Shown: positions 1 through 4,690 of the stretch, piece after piece
How positions within the stretch are numbered: the first letter of the stretch is position 1
Layout: the number at the start of each line of letters is the position of its first letter
Notes under the pieces: generated by a model
The model's database searches: none
Seen by the model: only the letters and a program-made list of their open reading frames with translations
What the model was told of the DNA's origin: nothing
Made by a program: the position numbers and the translations under genes
NCBI GenBank assembly: GCA_029986195.1
Contig: DALTYF010000059.1
Location: forward strand, 1-6,330
Source of the DNA: Methanocorpusculum sp.
Lineage (GTDB): Archaea; Halobacteriota; Methanomicrobia; Methanomicrobiales; Methanocorpusculaceae
Length of the DNA stretch: 6,330 nt
Direction: 5' to 3'

Positions 1-1
1 A

Positions 2-361
2 ATCACCCCGACCTCATTCACCCCCAGCGACAAAAACCAGCAGACCTCCGCCTCCGGCATCTCCGGCACCGTAACCATCATCGCAGGAAACCCCAACGCC
101 TGGTCCTACCCGGTCAGCGGACACAGCCTTCCCATTGACTCCTACACCATCCGCGTATCAGGAATCGCCGTATCCGCCAGTACCTCCGCCTCCTTCAGTA
201 TCATCGCACCCACCCCGATCCAGCCGACAAACCCCGCACCGACTGCCACAACCCCCGCATCCACCCCGTCACCAACCGAACCTCGGCCAACCCCGCTCGG
301 CCCAGCACTCATCCTCGCCGCAGCAGCCGCAGGTGCATATACCATGCTCCGGAAACACTAA
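2..361 (+). CDS. C-terminal part of a cell-surface (S-layer-like) protein, 5' end outside window
   Basis: The open frame runs from the window edge to TAA at 359-361 and shows 119 residues. Visible residues 1-69 look like the end of a beta-rich extracellular domain: Ser/Thr-rich, with the pattern SYTIRVSGI followed by alternating small residues and SFSII. Residues 70-98 form a Pro/Thr/Ser stalk (repeated TP, PAP and SPTEP units), a likely O-glycosylated spacer. Residues 99-115 (PLGPALILAAAAAGAY) are a short hydrophobic membrane segment, followed by a basic end, RKH. Known family: Methanomicrobiales S-layer glycoproteins end with just this order of Ig-like domain, TP-rich stalk, short helix and basic tail, and the tail can be an archaeosortase-type sorting signal. 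Inference: the protein sits on the outer face of the membrane, anchored by its C terminus. Its N-terminal identity cannot be seen, so S-layer is a likely class rather than a firm name. Confidence 0.75.
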   Translation: MTPTSFTPSDKNQQTSASGISGTVTIIAGNPNAWSYPVSGHSLPIDSYTIRVSGIAVSASTSASFSIIAPTPIQPTNPAPTATTPASTPSPTEPRPTPLGPALILAAAAAGAYTMLRKH

Positions 362-364
362 CCA

Positions 365-384
365 TTTTTTTAAAACACTTTTTT
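365..384 (+). terminator. Probable T-rich terminator of the surface-protein gene
   Basis: A run of seven T at 365-371 and a run of six T at 379-384 start four bases after the stop codon. Archaeal polymerase commonly stops at such T-tracts without a hairpin, and no strong stem is seen here. The tract overlaps the likely dcd promoter, so termination and initiation may share the same 49-base spacer. Confidence 0.5.
368..376 (+). promoter_or_regulatory. Candidate TATA box for dcd
   Basis: TTTTAAAAC resembles the archaeal TATA-box consensus and is centred about 39 bases before the dcd ATG. A start site some 25 bases downstream would give a leader of only about 10-15 bases. No Shine-Dalgarno sequence lies before the ATG, which fits a short-leader transcript. 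The match is to a low-complexity A/T sequence, so the exact box is uncertain. TTTTTTCTAT at 379-388 is an alternative that would make the mRNA leaderless. Confidence 0.35.
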
Positions 385-410
385 CTATCCCTGCATCATA
401 TAGATAAGAT

Positions 411-974
411 ATGATTCTGGTAGACTGGGAAATCGCGGATCACATAAAACGCGGATTTATCGGTGTAAACCCGTACGACCCCGCACTCGTACAGCCGAAC
501 TCACTCGACATCCGCCTCGGCAATCACTTCGTCTGGTACGAACCCTGTGACGACGTCATTGACCCCTACAAAAAAGAAACCATCCTCTCCCACACAAGCG
601 AGCGGAAAAGCTCCTACTTCGACATCATGCCTGGCCAGTTCGTCCTTGCCGAAACCCTCGAAACCATCACCCTCCCCGACAACATCGTTTCCTCCATCGA
701 AGGAAAAAGCAGCGTCGCACGCCTCGGCATCGAACTCCACCAGACCGGCGGCTGGATCGACGCAGGATTCTCCGGAACCATCACCTTGGAAATGTGCAAC
801 GTCAACTCCCGCCCCGTCCGTGTCTATGCAGGAATGCCCGTCGGCCAGCTCGTCTTCTACGTAACCAAACGCTGTGCCTGCCCCTACGACAAAAAACCCG
901 ACGCAAAGTATCAGAACCAGAAAAACGCAACCATCTCGCGATACGACAAAAACACCCTCCAGAACATCGAATAA
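411..974 (+). CDS. dcd: dCTP deaminase (possibly bifunctional dCTP deaminase/dUTP diphosphatase)
   Basis: A 187-residue cytosolic enzyme of the trimeric dUTPase/dCTP deaminase fold; it deaminates dCTP to dUTP for thymidylate synthesis. Seen: GKSSVARLG at 98-106, [11 protein letters not shown] at 110-120, TLE ending in Glu127, and KYQNQ at 166-170. Aligned from memory to E. coli Dcd with a constant offset of 11, Arg104 matches Arg115 and Glu127 matches the catalytic Glu138. The family is usually about 175-205 residues, so the gene is full length. Monofunctional E. coli Dcd has T-A-H-R after the conserved H-x-T; here the sequence is T-G-G-W, closer to the T-A-G-W of the Methanocaldococcus jannaschii bifunctional enzyme. 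Inference: it may also hydrolyse dUTP to dUMP, keeping dUTP low. The start follows from the N-terminal MILVDWEI, typical of the family. It stands alone, 49 bases after the surface-protein gene and 91 before mdh. Confidence 0.93.
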   Translation: MILVDWEIADHIKRGFIGVNPYDPALVQPNSLDIRLGNHFVWYEPCDDVIDPYKKETILSHTSERKSSYFDIMPGQFVLAETLETITLPDNIVSSIEGKSSVARLGIELHQTGGWIDAGFSGTITLEMCNVNSRPVRVYAGMPVGQLVFYVTKRCACPYDKKPDAKYQNQKNATISRYDKNTLQNIE

Positions 975-1065
975 AAATAACCAGACCATACCCCTCTTTC
1001 TTCGTAACCCCCTGCACCACCGGATTCCCAACCCTCATAACCTGCCCCGATCAATATAACTGGAT
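975..1065 (+). promoter_or_regulatory. dcd-mdh intergenic region with probable mdh promoter
   Basis: These 91 bases hold an A-rich stretch just after the dcd stop (ATAAAAATAAC, 971-981), a pyrimidine-rich stretch CCCCTCTTTCTTC (991-1003) that could act as a weak terminator, and ATATAA at 1054-1059 just before the mdh ATG. No Shine-Dalgarno sequence precedes mdh. Which A/T element serves as TATA box cannot be settled by eye: TCATAAC at 1034-1040 has the right distance for a leaderless mRNA but is a poor match, and the box at 971-981 would give a leader of about 60 bases. Confidence 0.3.
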
Positions 1066-1923
1066 ATGACAGTACTGGCATGCCTCGGAGCCGGACGGAT
1101 CGGCGGAGAAGTGGCCTTCCTTGCAGCCGCTCTCGGTCTCGCCGACGAAATAATTCTGCACGACATGTATGAGCCGGTCCTCACCGCACAAAAACTCGAC
1201 ATCACCCACGCAATAGACATCCCCGTCTCCTGCGACACAAAACGCCTGCGGGACGCAGACTACTGTGTATTTTCGGCGGGAGCCGCCAGAACCCCAGAGA
1301 TCAAAACACGCGCAGACCTCTTCGACGCAAACCTGCCCGTAGCCCGGGAAGCAGCAGACATGCTCTCCGGATTCAGCGGTCACCTCATCGTAGTCACCAA
1401 CCCGATGGACGTCTTTACCTGGTACTTCGCAAAACACACCGGCCTTGCACAGGAACAGGTACTCGGATTCGGCGGCCTCCTGGACAGCCGCAGGTTCTCC
1501 CTCGCACTCGCCTCCGCCGGAGTCACCGGTGACGCCCGTGTCCTCGGCGAACACGGCGAACACCAGGTCCCCATCTTCTCACGCCTGCAAATCAGCGTCC
1601 CGGACACCATCCGCGAAGAAATACTCACAGACATCCGCGGATCCTCTATACCGGTCATCAAAGGAAAATCCGGCACAATCTTCGGCCCCGCCTGGCACAT
1701 CTGCAGCATGATCAAAGACATCAGAACCGACGCACACCGGTTAATCACCTGCTCCGTCCCCGCCGAAGGAGCCTACAACATCGACGGATGCGCACTCGGC
1801 CTTCCCGTCACTCTCGGCAGAAACGGCGCAGCAATCGACGACTCCTGGACCTTCGACCACTGGGAAGAAACCAAACTCCGCGAAGCCGCAGACTACCTCA
1901 CCGGCCTTTGCAGGAGAGTCTGA
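1066..1923 (+). CDS. mdh: Malate dehydrogenase of the lactate/malate dehydrogenase superfamily
   Basis: A 285-residue NAD(P)-dependent 2-hydroxyacid dehydrogenase, probably converting oxaloacetate and malate in the cytosol as part of the partial reductive TCA route to 2-oxoglutarate. Seen in order: dinucleotide-binding GAGRIGG at 8-14; Asp33 at the end of the second strand, which favours NAD; the substrate loop around Arg75 and Arg82; TNPMD at 111-115; LDSRRF at 139-144 (Asp140 and a substrate Arg); and GEHGEHQVP at 161-169 with catalytic His163. Arg at position 75, where lactate dehydrogenases carry Gln, points to malate. Oddities: the protein is shorter than the usual 305-330 residues, the R-x-P-G loop reads RTPEIKTR with one extra residue and no Gly, and GEHGEHQ replaces the common GEHGDS. 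ATG 1066 starts right at the first beta strand. The stop overlaps the polB start, so the two are co-transcribed. The substrate is inferred. Confidence 0.88.
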   Translation: MTVLACLGAGRIGGEVAFLAAALGLADEIILHDMYEPVLTAQKLDITHAIDIPVSCDTKRLRDADYCVFSAGAARTPEIKTRADLFDANLPVAREAADMLSGFSGHLIVVTNPMDVFTWYFAKHTGLAQEQVLGFGGLLDSRRFSLALASAGVTGDARVLGEHGEHQVPIFSRLQISVPDTIREEILTDIRGSSIPVIKGKSGTIFGPAWHICSMIKDIRTDAHRLITCSVPAEGAYNIDGCALGLPVTLGRNGAAIDDSWTFDHWEETKLREAADYLTGLCRRV

Positions 1924-1925
1924 TG
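1912..1925 (+). promoter_or_regulatory. Shine-Dalgarno and TGATG overlap deciding the polB start
   Basis: AGGAG at 1912-1916 lies six bases before ATG 1923-1925, a good ribosome-binding spacing and a clear match to the archaeal anti-SD. The mdh TGA (1921-1923) shares its A with this ATG. Together they select 1923 over an in-frame ATG 135 bases upstream and suggest translational coupling. Confidence 0.8.
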
Positions 1926-4340
1926 TCAGGGGACGAATCATCCCCGGTAACCATCGCCATTAACCAGGCAGAATACACCAACGCACCCGGCGGACCGGTC
2001 GTTCACATCTTCGGCAGAACCGCCGAAGGCACCGCCCGTCACCTCCAGATCACCGACTTCCGCCCCTACTTCTGGGTCTGGGAAAACGAAGCAGACCAGC
2101 CCCACCCGGACAACATCGAAGTCACTCAGGACAAAGCAGTCTCCATCAAAGGCGAACCGCTCCGCCGCATCTACACCGGAAAACCAACCGACGTACGGAT
2201 CGTGCGTGACCGCTACCATCACTACGAAGCAGACATCCCCTTCGCCACCCGCTTCTTAATCGACACCGGTCTTACCGGCGGCGTTACAGCACCTGCCGAT
2301 GTATGCAGCTACACCGAACTTGCGCCCGTCGTTGTCCACTCAAAACCCCGCATCTGCATGTGCGATATCGAATGTGACGACCGCAACGGATTCCCCGAAC
2401 CAGAACGCGACCCGGTAACCTGTCTCACCTGCCACGACTCCTACGACGACCACTACACCACATTCGTCCTCCTCGGTGACACCCGCGTTGACTACTACGA
2501 ACATTCCGGCCTTGCGAACGGCTGTTTCACCCGCGACCACCACACCATCTGCACCTATAAAACCGAAAAAGAACTCTTCACCGCATTCATCGCCTACATT
2601 CAGGAAAAAGACCCGGACATCCTTTCCGGCTGGAACTTCGCCGACTTCGACGCCGATTACATCCTCAAACGGACTGCAACCCTCGGATTCAAAACCGACG
2701 CATTCGCACGCCTGCCAGGACCAACCGAACGAAACGCCATGCGCGGCCGTGTCATCTTCGATCTCTTAACCGCCTACAAAAAAATGCAGAGCAGTCAGAA
2801 GGAATCCTACCGACTTGACGCCATCGCCGAAGAAGAACTCGGCGAACGAAAAGTCCGTTACACCGGAACACTGGGCGACCTCTGGAACAAAGACCCCCTG
2901 AAAATGGTCGAGTACAACTTCAAGGACGTAGAGCTGTGCGTCGGTATCAACCGCAAAAACAACATCATCGAATTCTATCAGGAAGTCTCCCGCTACGTCG
3001 GCTGCCCGCTTGACAAAGCACTCAACTCCTCCAACGTCATCGACATCTACATTCTCCGCAAAGCCTCCGGAAAATTCGTCCTCCCCTCCAAAGGAAACTC
3101 CGCCGGAGAAGAATTTGAAGGAGCAACCGTCTTTGCCGCAAGCAAAGGAGTCAAGGAAAACGTCATCGTACTCGACTTAAAATCCCTCTACCCGATGGCA
3201 ATGATGACCTTAAATGCCTCGCCCGAAACCAAATCCCCTGACGGCGAGATCCACGCACCAAACGGCATCCGGTTCCTCCGGCAGCCGGACGGCCTCACGC
3301 GCAGCATCATCAGCGAACTCATGGCAGAGCGCGACGACCGCAAAAAACTGCGCAACACCTTCCCCTACGGCTCGCAGGAGTACACGCTCTACGACATGCA
3401 GCAGAACGTACTGAAGGTCATCATGAACACCTACTACGGCGTATCGGGATTCTCCCGGTTCCGGCTGTACGATCGCGACATCGGATCCGCCGTAACCTCC
3501 GTCGGTAGAGCCATCATCCAGCACACCCGAAACATCATCACCGCCCGCGGCTATGAAGTGATCTATGGTGACACCGACTCCTGCTTTGTTCAGCTGCCCA
3601 AAGTCTCGCAGGAAGAAACAATGAAGATCGCCCGCGAACTGGAAGTTGAACTGAACGCAAGCTACATCAGCTTCTCCCAAAACACGCTTAACGCGGATCA
3701 GAACTACTTCTCCATCAAATTCGAAAAGATCTACCGCAGATTCTTCCAGGGCGGCGCAAAGAAACGGTATGCCGGCCACCTTGTCTGGAAAGAAGGACAG
3801 GACGTTGACAAGATCGACATCACCGGCTTTGAAATGAAACGCTCCGACTCAGCACCCATCACCCGCGAAGTACAGGAACGGGTGCTTGAAATGATTCTCA
3901 AAGGCAACGGAAAAGAGGAGGTCAACGAGTACCTGCCTGAAGTCCTCCGCATGTACCGCGCAGGACGGTGCCCGCTCGAAAAAGCCGGAATCCCAAGCGG
4001 CATCAACAAAGCACTGGACGACTATACGGTGCTTGATGCCCACGGCCGGGGCGCAAAATACTCAAACACCTATCTTGGCACCGACTTCAAGCGCGGCAGC
4101 AAACCAAAACGGCTCTACATCAGGCGCTCCTACAATCCTGAAAAATATCCGAACACCGACGTACTCTGCTTCGAGTACCCGGACCAGATACCGGACGGAA
4201 TGTTTGAGATCGACTGGGAAACCATGCTCGAAAAAACCATTCAAGCGCCGCTGACGCGCATCTTTGACGCTCTTGGATGGGACTGGGACGAGTTCGATCC
4301 AACAAAAGCAAAGAAAACCACACTGGATATGTTCTTTTAA
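1923..4340 (+). CDS. polB: Family B replicative DNA polymerase with 3'-5' proofreading exonuclease
   Basis: An 805-residue euryarchaeal DNA polymerase B. Seen: DFRPY at 45-49 in the N-terminal domain, where archaeal PolB forms the template-uracil pocket; exonuclease motif I DIE (Asp148, Glu150); Exo II around Asn238 to Asp243; Exo III YNFKD (331-335, Asp335); polymerase motif A DLKSLYPM (418-425, Asp418); motif B KVIMNTYYG (498-506); motif C YGDTDS (548-553, Asp550 and Asp552); KKRY at 613-616; and a thumb domain ending in a PCNA-binding tail KTTLDMFF (798-805), where the usual Gln is Lys. All catalytic residues are present, so the enzyme should polymerise and proofread. Motif A has Met where most family B enzymes have Ser; haloarchaeal relatives share this, so it looks lineage-typical. 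Length is normal and no intein interrupts the motifs. It is the second gene of an mdh-polB transcript and acts at the replication or repair fork with PCNA. Confidence 0.97.
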   Translation: MSGDESSPVTIAINQAEYTNAPGGPVVHIFGRTAEGTARHLQITDFRPYFWVWENEADQPHPDNIEVTQDKAVSIKGEPLRRIYTGKPTDVRIVRDRYHHYEADIPFATRFLIDTGLTGGVTAPADVCSYTELAPVVVHSKPRICMCDIECDDRNGFPEPERDPVTCLTCHDSYDDHYTTFVLLGDTRVDYYEHSGLANGCFTRDHHTICTYKTEKELFTAFIAYIQEKDPDILSGWNFADFDADYILKRTATLGFKTDAFARLPGPTERNAMRGRVIFDLLTAYKKMQSSQKESYRLDAIAEEELGERKVRYTGTLGDLWNKDPLKMVEYNFKDVELCVGINRKNNIIEFYQEVSRYVGCPLDKALNSSNVIDIYILRKASGKFVLPSKGNSAGEEFEGATVFAASKGVKENVIVLDLKSLYPMAMMTLNASPETKSPDGEIHAPNGIRFLRQPDGLTRSIISELMAERDDRKKLRNTFPYGSQEYTLYDMQQNVLKVIMNTYYGVSGFSRFRLYDRDIGSAVTSVGRAIIQHTRNIITARGYEVIYGDTDSCFVQLPKVSQEETMKIARELEVELNASYISFSQNTLNADQNYFSIKFEKIYRRFFQGGAKKRYAGHLVWKEGQDVDKIDITGFEMKRSDSAPITREVQERVLEMILKGNGKEEVNEYLPEVLRMYRAGRCPLEKAGIPSGINKALDDYTVLDAHGRGAKYSNTYLGTDFKRGSKPKRLYIRRSYNPEKYPNTDVLCFEYPDQIPDGMFEIDWETMLEKTIQAPLTRIFDALGWDWDEFDPTKAKKTTLDMFF

Positions 4341-4359
4341 ACCAGGCGGACAAAACAAA

Positions 4360-4384
4360 TTTTTCCGGGGAATTGTCTCCCCGG
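4360..4384 (+). terminator. Candidate polB terminator: T5 tract plus 7-bp hairpin
   Basis: Five T at 4360-4364 are followed at once by a perfect inverted repeat, CCGGGGA (4365-4371) and TCCCCGG (4378-4384), with a six-base loop. The T-run precedes rather than follows the stem, so this is not a bacterial-type intrinsic terminator. In Archaea the T-run itself may stop transcription, and the stem may protect the 3' end or have another role. Confidence 0.4.
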
Positions 4385-4388
4385 ACAG

Positions 4389-4402
4389 TTTATTGGTATA
4401 TT
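4389..4402 (+). promoter_or_regulatory. Candidate upstream promoter in the polB-glnA gap
   Basis: TTTATTGGTATATT contains two TATA-like cores in otherwise G-rich DNA. A start site about 25 bases on would fall near 4418-4427. It would drive either a small RNA ending near the T-runs at 4494-4507 or a long glnA leader of about 265-270 bases. Confidence 0.3.
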
Positions 4403-4409
4403 GGAAAGA

Positions 4410-4628
4410 CTGGCATGGATGGGGACGTGTCGGAACCGGGAAAGGAGGTGGTTCGTATCACATTCTCGTGGAGGATTCATGGATAAGTAAAGATTTTTGT
4501 GGCTTTTGTATGGTATCACTCCTGGGCAGGGAATGCTGTGGTGCCTCATCCCTGCCTGATAGATACATTCACCTCCGGAGTATTAAACCTCGGGAATGTA
4601 CGCAAAGATCACTGCTGGCATGGAAGGG
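4410..4628 (+). repeat. Direct repeat CTGGCATGGAWGGG, two copies 205 bases apart
   Basis: CTGGCATGGATGGG at 4410-4423 and CTGGCATGGAAGGG at 4615-4628 match at 13 of 14 positions. The first copy follows the upstream TATA-like element. The second forms the 5' arm and loop of a stem-loop just before the probable glnA promoter. A shared protein-binding site, or a shared RNA loop, is possible. Confidence 0.5.
4470..4490 (+). other. SD-led three-codon mini-ORF (Met-Asp-Lys-stop)
   Basis: GGAGG at 4470-4474 stands four bases before ATG 4479, which reads ATG GAT AAG TAA. It has the layout of a start-stop leader, but the spacing is slightly short and so brief a match can arise by chance. A 23-codon frame starting at ATG 4415 overlaps it and ends at 4486. 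Confidence 0.15.
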
Positions 4629-4635
4629 CTGGCAG
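4523..4635 (+). ncRNA. Candidate structured RNA: three consecutive stem-loops upstream of glnA
   Basis: Stem 1 is GGCAGGGA (4525-4532) with TCCCTGCC (4549-4556), perfect over 8 bp and extendable by two G-U pairs, with a 16-base loop. Stem 2 is CATTC (4566-4570) with GAATG (4594-4598), enclosing CCGgAG (4575-4580) paired with CTCGG (4589-4593) and a bulged G. Stem 3 is CTGCTGGC (4612-4619) with GCTGGCAG (4628-4635), 8 bp with two G-U pairs and an eight-base loop. G-U pairs form in RNA but not in DNA, so they favour an RNA role. The boundaries, the transcription and the RNA class are unknown. Confidence 0.3.
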
Positions 4636-4637
4636 CC
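4627..4637. promoter_or_regulatory. 11-bp palindrome upstream of the glnA TATA box
   Basis: GGCTGGCAGCC is two perfect 5-base arms around a central G, about 23 bases before the TATA-like box. It could be an operator for a nitrogen regulator, but it does not match the GGAA-N6-TTCC form known for NrpR, and it overlaps stem 3 of the stem-loop cluster. Confidence 0.2.
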
Positions 4638-4659
4638 TCCGTCAACCCCCGAGTTCAGG

Positions 4660-4667
4660 TTTAATAT
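4660..4667 (+). promoter_or_regulatory. Probable TATA box of glnA
   Basis: TTTAATAT is a good match to the archaeal box and is centred about 27 bases before the glnA ATG at 4691. The start site would then fall at or next to the ATG, giving a leaderless mRNA. The absence of any Shine-Dalgarno sequence before the ATG supports this. Confidence 0.5.
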
Positions 4668-4690
4668 CGTTTCACCACCCACATGTAAGC

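Larger units (their letters stand above)
4341..4690 (+). other. 350-base polB-glnA gap, G-rich and structured, no convincing gene
   Basis: No reading frame here resembles a protein or shows the C-rich codon use of the neighbours; the sequence is clearly richer in G. It holds a hairpin at 4365-4384, an A/T element at 4389-4402, T-runs at 4494-4498 and 4504-4507, three consecutive stem-loops between 4523 and 4635, a 14-base direct repeat (4410 and 4615), and a probable TATA box at 4660-4667. It could hold a small RNA gene, a long structured glnA leader from the upstream element, or control sites for glnA. It was read against remembered tRNA, SRP RNA and RNase P RNA motifs without a match. Confidence 0.6.

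Noticed and set aside
501..1031. Long minus-strand frames opposite dcd, mdh, polB and glnA
   Set aside because: They are shadows of the C-rich codon bias on the coding strand, with low-complexity Val/Gly/Asp products and no start signals.
1788..1922. 45-residue upstream extension of the polB frame inside mdh
   Set aside because: It is Arg/Pro-rich, lies wholly inside mdh, and the family N terminus starts near ATG 1923, which has an SD.
4499..4690. 64-residue upstream extension of the glnA frame
   Set aside because: It does not resemble glutamine synthetase; MVSDEIDAVL at 4691 gives the normal family length and start.
4341..4690. SRP RNA, RNase P RNA or tRNA in the gap
   Set aside because: The GGAAG near 4622 and GGTTCGTATC near 4450 recalled SRP and tRNA motifs, but the surrounding conserved bases and stems do not match.
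4600..4690. NrpR-type operator GGAA-N6-TTCC before glnA
   Set aside because: No such inverted repeat is present near the promoter; only an unrelated 11-bp palindrome was found.
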